18,417 nucleotides of DNA. Source: an uncultured Collinsella sp. Its GTDB lineage: Bacteria > Actinomycetota > Coriobacteriia > Coriobacteriales > Coriobacteriaceae. This document shows, one piece after another, positions 5,993 to 13,283 of the stretch. Under the pieces are notes generated by a model. It was not told the DNA's origin. It made no database searches and saw only the letters and a program-made list of their open reading frames with translations. A program made the position numbers and the translations under genes. The DNA is taken from positions 1-18,417 of the forward strand of contig CABUQG010000028.1 of NCBI GenBank assembly GCA_902493535.1, written 5' to 3'. Within the stretch, counting starts at the first letter, position 1; each line of letters starts with the position of its first letter.

Positions 5993-7974
5993 TACGCTCC
6001 ATCCCGTGCATGCTCGGACTCAAACTCTTCAATCGCCGCCATAAACTGCTCGCCAAAGGCATCGGCCTTTTTCTCGCCAATACCGTTGACCTGGATAAGC
6101 TCGTCGCGTGTCTGAGGTCGTAGGCGGCACAGGCCGCGCAGGGCCTTGTCAGAGAAGACCATGTACGGCGCCATCTCCAGCTCGGTCGAAATCTCCTTGC
6201 GCAGGGCACGCAGGCGCTCGAACAGCTCGGCATCGTCACCCACGCGCGGGCGCTGATCTAGCTCGGCCTCCTCACGCAGCAGATCCACCGCGCGGCGGGC
6301 ACGGGCCGAGGCCTTGCGCTTGGACGCACGACGCTTGACGGTAAAGGCAAACGCCTCATCCTCGACCTCGGTGGCACGCGGGCCCAGCCCCACGACCGGG
6401 TACTGCCCCTGCGAGGTAGCCAGATAACCGCGGCCGCACAGCTGGCCGATGATGTCCTTGATACGCCCGACCGATTCGCTCGACAGCTCACCGTAGCCGC
6501 GGTCCTCGTCCAGATGCATCTGGCGAATGCGCTCGGTGTTGCCGCCGTGGAGCACGTCGGCGATGAGCGACTTGCCAAAGCGCATGGGTCGCGTGGCCAC
6601 ATAGCGCACAGCGGCGCGGGCCATATCGGTGACGTCCTCGACCTCGAACTGCGTGAGGCAGTTGCTGCAGTTGCCGCAGCCCTCGGCCTCGTCCGTGGCG
6701 GTGGCGCCCGCACCAGCCGCGGCAGCATGCTCGGCCGCGGCCTCGTCGCCAAAGTAGCGCAACATATATTCGCGCAGGCAGCCGGTGGTATTGCAATAGC
6801 CCTCCATCTGGCTGAGCAGACGATATCGATTCTGGAGCGCCCACGCGCGCTGCTCGTCGTCAAGCGCCTCATCGGCGGCATCGCCGCGGTCGATTAAAAA
6901 GCGGCGCATGCGAAAATCGTTACCGTTCCACAGCAAGTGGCAGCTTGCCGGGTCGCCATCACGGCCGGCGCGGCCCGCCTCTTGGTAGTATGCCTCGATG
7001 CTCTCGGGCACGTTGTTGTGGATCACGTAGCGCACGTTGGGCTTGTCGATGCCCATGCCAAAGGCGTTGGTGGCAACCATCACCTGAATGTCGTCGTCGA
7101 TAAAGGCACGCTGGCTCTGGCGGCGGGCGTCGTTGCCCATGCCGGCATGGTAGCGACCCACGCGAATGCCGCTGGGGCCCAGTGCCTCGGCAAGCTCGCC
7201 TGCCAGCGCATCGACCGTCTTGCGGGTCGAGCAATACACGATGCCGCTCTCGCCCGAATGCGCAATCACATAGTCGCGCACCCAGGCGGTCTTGGCCTTG
7301 TCGCCCATCTCCTCGCAACCAAAGTAGAGGTTCTTGCGATCGAAGCCCGTCACCACCGTCGCGAGGTTTTGCAGGCCGAGCATCTGCTGAATGTCCGCGC
7401 GCACACGCTCGGTCGCCGTAGCGGTAAAGGCTGCCACGATAGGGCGCTGCGGCAGGGAATCGATGAACTCGCGAATCTGCAGGTAGGCGGGGCGGAAATC
7501 CTGGCCCCATTGGCTCACGCAGTGGGCCTCGTCAATGGCCACGAGCGGCACGCCGATGCCGCCTTCGGCCGCAGCTTCCTGCGCAAAGGCCAAAAAACGC
7601 GGCTCAAGCAAGCGCTCGGGCGCCACGTACATAAGCTGATAGCGGCCCTCGCGCGCCCGCTTGAGCACGGTGTTTTGCTGGGCCGGGGTAAGGCTGGAGT
7701 TGAGATAGCTGGGTCGCGCACCCGCCGCGAGCAACGCACGGGTCTGGTCCTCCATAAGCGACAGCAGCGGACTCACCACAAAGGTGATGCCGGGCAGCAT
7801 GAGCGCGGGCACCTGGTAGCAAATGGACTTGCCGGCGCCCGTGGGCATAACACCCAGCGCATCGCGACCGGCAAGGATCGCATCGACCATGCGGTCCTGT
7901 CCCGGGCGAAACGAGGTGTAGCCAAAATAGGCGCCGAGCGTGTCGAGCGCCATCTGCTGCATGCTATCGGTCAT
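5992..7974 (-). CDS. recQ: ATP-dependent DNA helicase RecQ
   Basis: The 660-residue protein is a 3'-5' superfamily 2 helicase of DNA repair and replication-fork processing. It shows Walker A at 46-50 (TGAGKS region), the Walker B box DEAH at 148-151 followed by the RecQ aromatic loop CVSQWGQDFRP, motif III TATATE at 184-189, and motif VI YYQEAGRAGRDG near 329-340. The zinc-binding RQC region has Cys394, Cys399 and CGNCSNC (433-439), with an Ala/Glu-rich insertion at about 411-431 inside the zinc module. A C-terminal HRDC domain spans about 570-650. The ATG at 7974 has AGGA four bases upstream. Its stop overlaps the start of gntR at 5992. It seems unrelated to the sugar genes and may simply share a transcript with that regulator. 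Confidence 0.97.
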   Translation of the reverse strand: MTDSMQQMALDTLGAYFGYTSFRPGQDRMVDAILAGRDALGVMPTGAGKSICYQVPALMLPGITFVVSPLLSLMEDQTRALLAAGARPSYLNSSLTPAQQNTVLKRAREGRYQLMYVAPERLLEPRFLAFAQEAAAEGGIGVPLVAIDEAHCVSQWGQDFRPAYLQIREFIDSLPQRPIVAAFTATATERVRADIQQMLGLQNLATVVTGFDRKNLYFGCEEMGDKAKTAWVRDYVIAHSGESGIVYCSTRKTVDALAGELAEALGPSGIRVGRYHAGMGNDARRQSQRAFIDDDIQVMVATNAFGMGIDKPNVRYVIHNNVPESIEAYYQEAGRAGRDGDPASCHLLWNGNDFRMRRFLIDRGDAADEALDDEQRAWALQNRYRLLSQMEGYCNTTGCLREYMLRYFGDEAAAEHAAAAGAGATATDEAEGCGNCSNCLTQFEVEDVTDMARAAVRYVATRPMRFGKSLIADVLHGGNTERIRQMHLDEDRGYGELSSESVGRIKDIIGQLCGRGYLATSQGQYPVVGLGPRATEVEDEAFAFTVKRRASKRKASARARRAVDLLREEAELDQRPRVGDDAELFERLRALRKEISTELEMAPYMVFSDKALRGLCRLRPQTRDELIQVNGIGEKKADAFGEQFMAAIEEFESEHARDGA

Positions 7975-8005
7975 GGTTTCCTAACGTCCAAGTCATCTGC
8001 CGCCG

Positions 8006-8011
8006 ATTATA
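8006..8011 (-). promoter_or_regulatory. -10 box of recQ
   Basis: A consensus TATAAT on the minus strand lies 31 bases upstream of the recQ start codon. The -35 region at 16-18 bases is very GC-rich and has no good hexamer. Confidence 0.5.
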
Positions 8012-8073
8012 CGCCGCCACGCGGACCGGTGCCGCGCCGCCGTCGGCCACGGGCAACGTAATCCAAGGCGAAC

Positions 8074-8166
8074 GAGCGTGGATTTTTGGACACTTTCAGG
8101 ATGAGCGTGGATAATCTCCCACTTTAAGCCCGTCACCAAGCCAAAAACGGGAGATTTTCCACGCTC
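8074..8166. repeat. Dispersed repeat family 1, locus 3
   Basis: GAGCGTGGATTTTTGGAC (8074-8091, one tail unit in inverse orientation) is followed by GAGCGTGGATAATCTCCC at 8103-8120. After a 28-base loop comes the right arm GGGAGATTTTCCACGCTC at 8149-8166, with one mismatch to the inverse complement. Arms and loop length match locus 2. This copy carries its tail unit on the left side, whereas loci 1 and 2 carry theirs on the right. Confidence 0.85.
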
Positions 8167-8195
8167 ATTCTTCGGGTAGTCGATGTTTTGGCAAT

Positions 8196-8343
8196 GTCAG
8201 CGAAAGCCCGCCAGAGCGAGCAAGGTGCCTTGAAACGAGGCGGCATTGACCTTCTGGTCATGCTGCCGAAGTTGAAAGGCAGATTGCCGCTCTGGCGGGC
8301 TTGTAGCGTCGAGCCGTTACGCGGTTTGGTAAAACCGCGTAAC
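8196..8343. ncRNA. Structured 148-nt element, copy A (unrecognised)
   Basis: This element aligns without gaps to copy B at 16468-16615. Three stems can be drawn: S1 8204-8218 with 8288-8302 (15 bp); S2 8239-8246 with 8260-8267 (one G-U), then a bulged T and the constant hairpin GACC-TTCT-GGTC; S3 8316-8327 with 8332-8343 (12 bp, GGTA loop). Sequences shared with B outside the stems include GTCAGCGA, GCAAGGTG, TGAAACGA, GAAGTTGAA, CAGATTG and AGCGTCGAGCC. Stem sequences differ from B but still pair. The element ends exactly one base before the stop codon of the minus-strand gntR, so it would be the start of that mRNA's 3' region. The transcribed strand is unknown and no U-tract follows on either strand. 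A Rfam motif named Collinsella-1 should be compared. A mobile palindromic repeat is the alternative. Confidence 0.6.
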
Positions 8344-9063
8344 TTACATGACCATGACGTAGCGGCTACCCACGTAGTACTGCTTACCCATCAGGACCGG
8401 CTCTCCATTGGGACCGGTAAAGCTGGCACGCAGGTTGAGCAGCGGATCGTGCGGAGCAATGCCCAACTCGGCCGCCTGCTCGGTATTGGCACGAACGGCC
8501 TCGACCGTGCGGTAGCCAACCGAGACAATCGGGATTCCGCCAACACGCTCGACCTCGGCAAAAATCGACTTGTCCTCAAGATCGGCCGTCAACAGCTCGC
8601 GGTAGGCATCAAACGGCACAAAGATGTTCTCCTCAAAGATGGGCTCGCCGTCGGCCGTACGCACGCGCTTGATATGCAGCAGCAGCGCATCCTTCTGCAG
8701 GCCAAAGAACTCCATCTCGTTTTGGCGCGCCGGCACAATCTGGCGATCGATCACGTGCGCACCGGCCTTCATGCCATTGCCGGCACACAGCGCGGTAAAC
8801 GTCTGCAACGTCGAGGCGTGAAACTGGCGATTGATGTGCGGCGTGGAGACAAAGGTGCCGCGGCCCTGCTGCTTAACCAGGTAACCATCGGAGCACAGCT
8901 CCTCGACAGCGCGGCGCACCGTAATACGGCTCACGTCGTACTGCTCGGCTAGCTCAAGCTCGGACGGAATACGCTCCTTGGGTGCATAAACACCTTTCTC
9001 GATCGCATCCTTGATTTCGTCGTAAATCTGCTGGTAAAGCGGTGCATTTTTGGGCGCGGGCAT
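8344..9063 (-). CDS. GntR/HutC-family transcriptional regulator with UTRA domain (regulator 2)
   Basis: The 239-residue regulator has a winged helix-turn-helix (about 5-75) with IPSELELAEQYDVSRITVRR and the wing QQGRGTFV. Its UTRA effector domain (about 85-235) contains IKRVRTADGEPIFEEN. The ribosome binding site is weak (AAGAG-like, about ten bases upstream of ATG). An ACGT-N5-ACGT motif at 9101-9113, 38 bases upstream of the start, recurs at the PTS operon and the EamA gene. I therefore infer autoregulation and control of those genes. Its stop codon abuts structured element A. It is monocistronic as far as can be seen: recQ downstream has its own -10 box, and YitT upstream ends in a hairpin. 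Confidence 0.9.
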   Translation of the reverse strand: MPAPKNAPLYQQIYDEIKDAIEKGVYAPKERIPSELELAEQYDVSRITVRRAVEELCSDGYLVKQQGRGTFVSTPHINRQFHASTLQTFTALCAGNGMKAGAHVIDRQIVPARQNEMEFFGLQKDALLLHIKRVRTADGEPIFEENIFVPFDAYRELLTADLEDKSIFAEVERVGGIPIVSVGYRTVEAVRANTEQAAELGIAPHDPLLNLRASFTGPNGEPVLMGKQYYVGSRYVMVM

Positions 9064-9100
9064 ATCTGATCACTCTTATCGAAATATTGAAATAACTAAT

Positions 9101-9113
9101 ACGTATATAACGT
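9101..9113 (-). promoter_or_regulatory. Candidate operator ACGT-N5-ACGT before regulator 2
   Basis: ACGTATATAACGT lies in the AT-rich region upstream of gntR at 8344. The same half-site pair with the same five-base spacer occurs at 15071-15083, and a one-mismatch version at 16344-16356. The promoter itself is not clear here; TATAT-like -10 boxes overlap the site. Confidence 0.55.
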
Positions 9114-9155
9114 CTAGTTTCATATTACCTCATATTGATAAAACGATACACCCTC

Positions 9156-9199
9156 CCTACCAAAAAGCGACAGCTTCATTTTGGTAGGTTTTATCTGGG
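9156..9199. repeat. Hairpin repeat family 2, copy 1
   Basis: CCTACCAAAA (9156-9165) and TTTTGGTAGG (9179-9188) form a perfect 10-bp stem with a 13-base loop, followed by TTTATCTGGG. The whole 44-base unit recurs at 11111-11154 in the same orientation, with a matching loop length. It lies about 93 bases upstream of regulator 2. Confidence 0.8.
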
Positions 9200-9206
9200 C
9201 AAACGA

Positions 9207-9242
9207 GAGCCCCTCGAAAGCAACGGGGCTTTCGAGGGGCTC
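9207..9242 (-). terminator. Strong hairpin after the YitT-like gene
   Basis: GAGCCCCTCGAAAG and its exact complement form a 14-bp stem with an eight-base loop, 41 bases beyond the stop codon at 9283. The downstream T-run on the minus strand is poor (TCGTTT), so it may act as a weak terminator or an mRNA-stabilising hairpin. Confidence 0.55.
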
Positions 9243-9282
9243 GTTCGGATGGGTTGCGCAGGGCCGACAAAATGCCAATACC

Positions 9283-10290
9283 CTACTTGCCGTCGTCCTG
9301 CTGCAGGCTGTCCTGCTCGCTGAGGCGCGCCTGCCTGCTGGCCATACGTGCGGGCTTGTCGGGATCGGGTACGGCCGTGGGCATGGGTTCGTCGACATGA
9401 CCACCCCACCAGCCGCCCACAAAGTTGAGCGTGTGGAACACGTTGATCACGGCGCCGGGATCAATGTCGCACACCAGCTTGATAATGTCCTGACTCTCGT
9501 AGGTCGAGACAACGGCATGCAGCAGGTACATCTTTTCGCGGCTGTATCCGCCGATGACCTCGGCGCAGCTAATGCCGTGCTGAAAATGGTCAACATAGGC
9601 GGCCATGACCTCGTTTGCCTTGCGCGTCGTGATCTGCAGCGTCACGCGGTCGTAGCGACGATAGAAACTGTCGATGGTCTTGGTCGAAATAAACTGGAAC
9701 ACGATGGAGTACGCCGCCTTGTCCCAGCCAAACATAAAGCCAAAGATCGCCAGGATAAAACAGTTAAAACCAAAGATGACGCCCCATATGGTCTTGCCCG
9801 TGTGGTTGGAGACCCACAGCGCGATAAAGTCGGTGCCGCCGGTGGATGCGCCGGACTTTAGCGCGATGGCAGCACCCAGACCCGAGACCACGCCGCCAAA
9901 AATGATGAGCATGATCTTGTCGCCCAAAAACGGGGAAAAGTGAAAGATGTTGAGGAACAGCGACGAGAGCACGACCTGCATCATCGAGAAGATGACGAAG
10001 CGCTTGCTAATGCCGCTCCAGCATAGGAGCGCCACAGGGATGTTGAGCGCGAGCATACCGAGCGAGATGTCGATGTGAACGCCGCCCAGCGAGGTAACGC
10101 GATCGAGCAGGACCGCGACGCCGGTAAGACCACTCGGAAGCAGGTCGGCGGGCCGAATGAACGCCTGGATCAGGAATGTCTGGAGAACGGCGGAAATGGT
10201 GACTGCCACAGCGGTGATGGCGCGGCGGACGATGGTGAGACGGCCGAGCACGAGCACGCGATCCGTGAGTTGATCGATGGCGTTCGCCAC
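9283..10290 (-). CDS. YitT-family membrane protein (DUF161-type repeats plus DUF2179)
   Basis: The 335-residue protein has about five to six hydrophobic segments between residues 20 and 200, including the family signature GASTGGTDFIA at 147-157. A cytosolic DUF2179-like domain follows at about 215-292 (YDRVTLQITTRKA to VINVFHTLNF). A polar tail of about 40 residues follows. YitT proteins are widespread in Firmicutes and Actinobacteria and their transport role is not known. The start is GTG, chosen because AAAGGAG lies five bases upstream. The gene has its own leader and is bordered by hairpin repeats on both sides, so it is probably monocistronic. I see no functional link to the sugar genes. 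Confidence 0.88.
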   Translation of the reverse strand: MANAIDQLTDRVLVLGRLTIVRRAITAVAVTISAVLQTFLIQAFIRPADLLPSGLTGVAVLLDRVTSLGGVHIDISLGMLALNIPVALLCWSGISKRFVIFSMMQVVLSSLFLNIFHFSPFLGDKIMLIIFGGVVSGLGAAIALKSGASTGGTDFIALWVSNHTGKTIWGVIFGFNCFILAIFGFMFGWDKAAYSIVFQFISTKTIDSFYRRYDRVTLQITTRKANEVMAAYVDHFQHGISCAEVIGGYSREKMYLLHAVVSTYESQDIIKLVCDIDPGAVINVFHTLNFVGGWWGGHVDEPMPTAVPDPDKPARMASRQARLSEQDSLQQDDGK

Positions 10291-10348
10291 GGAGGCTCCT
10301 TTCGAAGGCAGATCTAGTTGTGAGGCATGCCCGCGATTGTAGCATGGA

Positions 10349-10457
10349 CCACCACAAAGGGGACAGGCACCTTCGTGGTGGTTTTGGCGTCAACTGCCTT
10401 CAAAAAACGTCGCCCCAATAAAAACCACCACAAAGGTGCCTGTCCCCTTTATGGTGG
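10349..10457. repeat. Hairpin repeat family 3, inverted pair
   Basis: Two 33-base units at 10349-10381 and 10425-10457 are inverted copies of each other with two mismatches; the match runs a few bases further inward (to 10385 and from 10421). Each unit is itself a hairpin, CCACCAC pairing with GTGGTGG or a near copy, around a GGGGACAGGCACC core. GGGGACAGGCACC-type repeats recur in many bacterial genomes and resemble REP elements mobilised by REP-associated tyrosine transposases; that link is from memory. The pair separates the YitT-like and HAD genes and could fold into one long cruciform. Confidence 0.8.
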
Positions 10458-10465
10458 TTTTGCTG

Positions 10466-11095
10466 CTAGATGGCAGATAGGATGTCGGTCAGGTTGTCAA
10501 TGACAACGTCGGCGGCGGACTGATCCAGGTTGACGCCCTCGTGCGGACGCAACGCCAGGACGCGGGCGCCGGAGCGTTTGCCGGCCTCGATGCCCAAAGG
10601 CGAGTCCTCGATAACCAGGCACTCGGCAGGCTCCACCCCCAGCGCCTCCATGGCACGCAGGTAGATCTCGGGGTCGGGCTTAAACGCACTGCACTCGTGA
10701 CCGCTGATGGTGTAGTCCAGCACGTCGGCGATACCGGCGATATCCACCAGCTCGTCGATCAGCTCGCGATAGGACGAGCTCGCGATAGCGCACTTCACGC
10801 CGCGGTCATGCAGCTCGCGCATCACCGGCTCCGTCTGCTCGTTGAGCAGTTCGGCATACGGAACGGGGTGGTCCGGGCTGTAGACCTGCTTGTACTCCAC
10901 GCGCAGGCGCTCGCGCAGCTCAATATCGTCGGGAACCAGCGCCTCCCAAATGGCAGGCTCGTTAGACCCCGAAAGATCGGGAATCTCGTCAAAGTGGAAC
11001 CCCTTCTCTTCCATAAACGCTACGCGACGACGGTTGTAGAACCACTCGGTATCGACCAGCACGCCGTCCATATCAAACAGCACTGCCTTGATCAT
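10466..11095 (-). CDS. HAD-superfamily phosphatase/phosphomutase, beta-phosphoglucomutase-like
   Basis: The 209-residue protein carries all four HAD motifs: DMDGVLVDTE with Asp8 and Asp10, SSS at 106-108, Lys139 in FKPDPE, and Glu163-Asp164 in IEDSPLGIEAG. A helical cap lies at about 16-85 (subfamily I). Substrates of this group are small phosphorylated metabolites, often sugar phosphates. I start at the ATG at 11095 because GGAGG lies eight bases upstream and motif I follows at once. An ATG two codons earlier is too close to the ribosome binding site. It lies downstream of the SIS2 gene but beyond a strong terminator, so it is probably a separate transcript. A role in sugar-phosphate overflow is conceivable but only inferred from location. 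Confidence 0.9.
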   Translation of the reverse strand: MIKAVLFDMDGVLVDTEWFYNRRRVAFMEEKGFHFDEIPDLSGSNEPAIWEALVPDDIELRERLRVEYKQVYSPDHPVPYAELLNEQTEPVMRELHDRGVKCAIASSSYRELIDELVDIAGIADVLDYTISGHECSAFKPDPEIYLRAMEALGVEPAECLVIEDSPLGIEAGKRSGARVLALRPHEGVNLDQSAADVVIDNLTDILSAI

Positions 11096-11110
11096 ACGCA
11101 TCTCCTCCCA

Positions 11111-11154
11111 CCTGCCAAAAAGGGACAGGTTTATTTTGGTAGGTTTTATCTGGG
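11111..11154. repeat. Hairpin repeat family 2, copy 2
   Basis: CCTGCCAAAA (11111-11120) pairs with TTTTGGTAGG (11134-11143), with one G-T position and a 13-base loop containing GGGACAGG. The tail TTTATCTGGG is identical to copy 1. On the minus strand the stem ends three bases before the GGAGG of the HAD gene. Confidence 0.8.
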
Positions 11155-11189
11155 GTTTTGCGACACGACAGACACGCCCTCCCCAGAGC

Positions 11190-11221
11190 AAAAAAGGGGA
11201 TGGGGCGCAAACCCCATCCCC
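11190..11221 (-). terminator. Strong intrinsic terminator after the second SIS deglycase gene
   Basis: GGGGATGGGG and CCCCATCCCC form a 10-bp perfect stem with a six-base loop. On the minus strand a run of six T residues follows. It lies 35 bases beyond the stop codon at 11256 and should end the PTS/deglycase transcript. Confidence 0.9.
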
Positions 11222-11255
11222 TCTCAATCAACCCGTAAGGTCTACTTACTTGTGA

Positions 11256-12239
11256 TTAGTAGGAAAGCTTCCACATGTAGCGACGCATGGTCAGCGGGTG
11301 CTGACGGGCCTCGGCGATCTGGTTGCCGTACTCACGCATAACGGCGAGGTGCAGCAGCGGGTTGAAGTAGGTGATGACGCTCGCGGGCACGGCGTCAGCC
11401 AGGCCGTAGTCCTTGGAGTCGATCAGAGCGACCTTGGCGCCCATGCGCTCAAGGAAGGTGAGGGCGCGGGCGTCCATCGGACGGGTGGCGCCATCGGACA
11501 TGAAGAAGACGTAGGGCTTACCCTCGGTGGAAACCTCGAACGGGCCGTGGAAGTACTCGCCGGTGTTGTAGGCGGCGGCGTCGATCCACTGCATCTCGGT
11601 GAACAGGAAGGCGGCGTGAGAATAAGCCATCTTCTCGGAGGCACCGGAAGCCATGAAGTAAATCATCTTGTCGTCCTTGAAGTCCTCGGCGAACTTCTTG
11701 GCGAGCTTCTTGCAGTGCTGAGCGGCGTTCTCGCAGAGATCGAAGATGTTGGTGAGGCCGGTGATCATGTCCTCGTAGTGGTCATAGCCCTCGGTCTGCT
11801 GAAGGATCTCGAGAGCAAGAGCGATAGCATAGCCGGGCTTCTCGCACTTGGCAGCGTAGTTGGCGTGGAAGCCGTGAACGATGACGTGGTCGGCGTCGAC
11901 GGTCAGAGCGGAGCCAGCCTTGTTGGTGAGGGAGACGACCGGGCAGTTGTGCTTCTTGGCGGTCTTGTTGGCCTCGACGGTCTCGGGCGTGGAGCCACCG
12001 AGGGAGCAGGTGATCACGAAGGTGTGCTCGTTGACCCAGGAGGGCGTGTCGTAGTTGAACTCGTTAGCGGTGAAGATCTGAACGTTCAGCTTGTCCGTGT
12101 TGTTGGCCAGGAAGTACTTGGCGGGGTACAGGTCGGACATGGAAGCGCCGCAGCCGACGAAGGCGACGCTGTGGATCTCGTGGTTGGACAGGACGTCAGC
12201 GACGATCTGCTTAGGGAGGTTAAGGTCGATCTCGTACAT
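11256..12239 (-). CDS. SIS-domain sugar-phosphate deglycase, FrlB/GfrE-like, linked to the PTS (paralogue 2)
   Basis: The 327-residue protein has two SIS domains (about 20-150 and 180-315). The phosphate motif is S-L-G-G-S-T at 79-84. Glu215 (FTEMQW) and His231 (EYFHGPFE) show the Glu-x15-His spacing of FraB/FrlB, and the C-terminus reads RRYMWKLSY. It follows the mannose-family IID gene, as gfrE and gfrF follow gfrABCD in Salmonella. The expected substrate is therefore a PTS-phosphorylated Amadori or Heyns compound, such as 6-phospho-fructoselysine or 6-phospho-glucoselysine. I chose the ATG at 12239 because AAAGGA sits nine bases upstream; an ATG three codons earlier directly abuts that site. 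A 197-base gap with two hairpins separates it from IID. Confidence 0.88.
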   Translation of the reverse strand: MYEIDLNLPKQIVADVLSNHEIHSVAFVGCGASMSDLYPAKYFLANNTDKLNVQIFTANEFNYDTPSWVNEHTFVITCSLGGSTPETVEANKTAKKHNCPVVSLTNKAGSALTVDADHVIVHGFHANYAAKCEKPGYAIALALEILQQTEGYDHYEDMITGLTNIFDLCENAAQHCKKLAKKFAEDFKDDKMIYFMASGASEKMAYSHAAFLFTEMQWIDAAAYNTGEYFHGPFEVSTEGKPYVFFMSDGATRPMDARALTFLERMGAKVALIDSKDYGLADAVPASVITYFNPLLHLAVMREYGNQIAEARQHPLTMRRYMWKLSY

Positions 12240-12331
12240 CTGACACATTCCTTTCGATTTTTGCGGCGCCACATTGCCGGGCGCTCGCAGGGTTACCATG
12301 GTTTGGACCGAGTCGCCGGCCCGTTGAGGAT

Positions 12332-12357
12332 GTGACAAAGGGACTGCCCTTTGTCAC
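12332..12357. repeat. Perfect 11-bp hairpin between IID and SIS2
   Basis: GTGACAAAGGG and CCCTTTGTCAC enclose the loop ACTG. No T-run follows on the minus strand, so it should not terminate. It contains GGGACTG on the plus strand, like the GGGAC hairpins elsewhere in the window. Confidence 0.7.
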
Positions 12358-12371
12358 GTATAGGGATGGAA

Positions 12372-12402
12372 GCCTGCCTGGGGTATGGGATGCCAGGCAG
12401 GC
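12372..12402 (-). promoter_or_regulatory. 10-bp GC-rich hairpin just after the IID gene
   Basis: GCCTGCCTGG and CCAGGCAGGC enclose an 11-base loop, 35 bases after the IID stop codon. No T-run follows. It may protect or process the upstream PTS mRNA, or attenuate the deglycase gene; both are inference. Confidence 0.5.
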
Positions 12403-12436
12403 CCCCGGGGGAAAGCGGTTAGACGCTTGGTCGCGA

Positions 12437-13270
12437 CTAGGCCAGGATGCCGGCCGCGGAGAGGGCGATGCCGCCCACGATGGCGATCACGAGAAGCCAA
12501 CCGGTGTTGACGTTCTTCTTGATGAGCCAGTACATAAGGCCGGTGAGGCCAAGGGAGATCATCTGGGGCATCATGCCGTCCAGGATGTCCTGGATAACGA
12601 CGGTGCCCTCAGCGAACTGCAGCGGGGTGGTGGCGCCGATCAGCGTAGCGATCATGCCGCCCACGGACATAAGACCCACGATGCCGCAGACATACATGAG
12701 CTTCTCCATGAGGTCGCCGCCCTGGAGCTTGCTCAGGTACTCGTGGCCGCCCTGATAGCCCATCTTGGCTGCGAACCAAGTGATCAGCACAGAGGGGACG
12801 ATGGAGATGAGCATGGCCAGGATCGGGCCCATGATGGAGCCCTGCTGAGCCAGCTGAACGCCCAGGCCAAAGGCGATAACGCGGATGGTGCCCTGGAAGA
12901 AGGAGTCACCGATGCCGGAAAGCGGACCCATGAGGGAGGTCTTGACCGCGTTGATCGAATCGGGGTTGAAATTCTCGGGATCCTTGGCGTACTCCTCCTC
13001 CATGGAGGCGGCGAGGCCCAGGATGAAAGCGCTCGTCTGCGGGGTGCAGTTGTAGAACGCCATGTGACGGTGGTAAGCCTCTTTCTTAGCAGCGAGCTGC
13101 TTGGGGTCGGACTCATCCGGATAGAGGCGATCAAGCGTGGGAACCATGCCGTAGAGGAAGCCCATGTTCATCTGACGCTCGTAGTTCCAAGAGGCCTGGA
13201 TGGCCCAGGAGCGCCAGAAGAACTGGCTGACCTTCTTGTTCAGGGACACGTCCTTGGTTGCGGTTGCCAT
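12437..13270 (-). CDS. Mannose-family PTS permease subunit IID
   Basis: This 277-residue protein is the IID component that forms the membrane channel with IIC. The N-terminal cytosolic part contains the family signature QASWNYERQMNMGFLYGMVP (about 25-44). The motif PLSGIGDSFFQG lies near 113-125. Hydrophobic segments follow, with a C-terminal membrane anchor near 255-277. I start at the ATG at 13270, with GGAGGA seven bases upstream. A longer frame to 13387 overlaps the IIC gene and has no family support. It begins 13 bases after the IIC stop codon, so the two are tightly co-transcribed. Confidence 0.95.
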   Translation of the reverse strand: MATATKDVSLNKKVSQFFWRSWAIQASWNYERQMNMGFLYGMVPTLDRLYPDESDPKQLAAKKEAYHRHMAFYNCTPQTSAFILGLAASMEEEYAKDPENFNPDSINAVKTSLMGPLSGIGDSFFQGTIRVIAFGLGVQLAQQGSIMGPILAMLISIVPSVLITWFAAKMGYQGGHEYLSKLQGGDLMEKLMYVCGIVGLMSVGGMIATLIGATTPLQFAEGTVVIQDILDGMMPQMISLGLTGLMYWLIKKNVNTGWLLVIAIVGGIALSAAGILA

Positions 13271-13283
13271 AGTGTGTTCCTCC

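Larger units (their letters stand above)
7975..8343. other. 369-bp region between recQ and regulator 2
   Basis: It contains the recQ promoter region, repeat locus 3 (8074-8166) and the structured 148-nt element A (8196-8343). I see no gene in it. Confidence 0.6.

Noticed and set aside
6937..8061. Long plus-strand frame over recQ
   Set aside because: It is a shadow produced by GC-rich codon use of recQ and has no family features.
8196..8343. Integron attC site or intrinsic terminator for the structured elements
   Set aside because: The GTTAC/GTAAC ends do not satisfy the RYYYAAC and GTTRRRY cores, no integrase is present, and no T-run follows on either strand.
9120..9422. Small minus-strand frame upstream of regulator 2
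   Set aside because: It overlaps the YitT gene end, the terminator hairpin and repeat family 2. Its similarity to the extended HAD frame comes only from the shared repeat.
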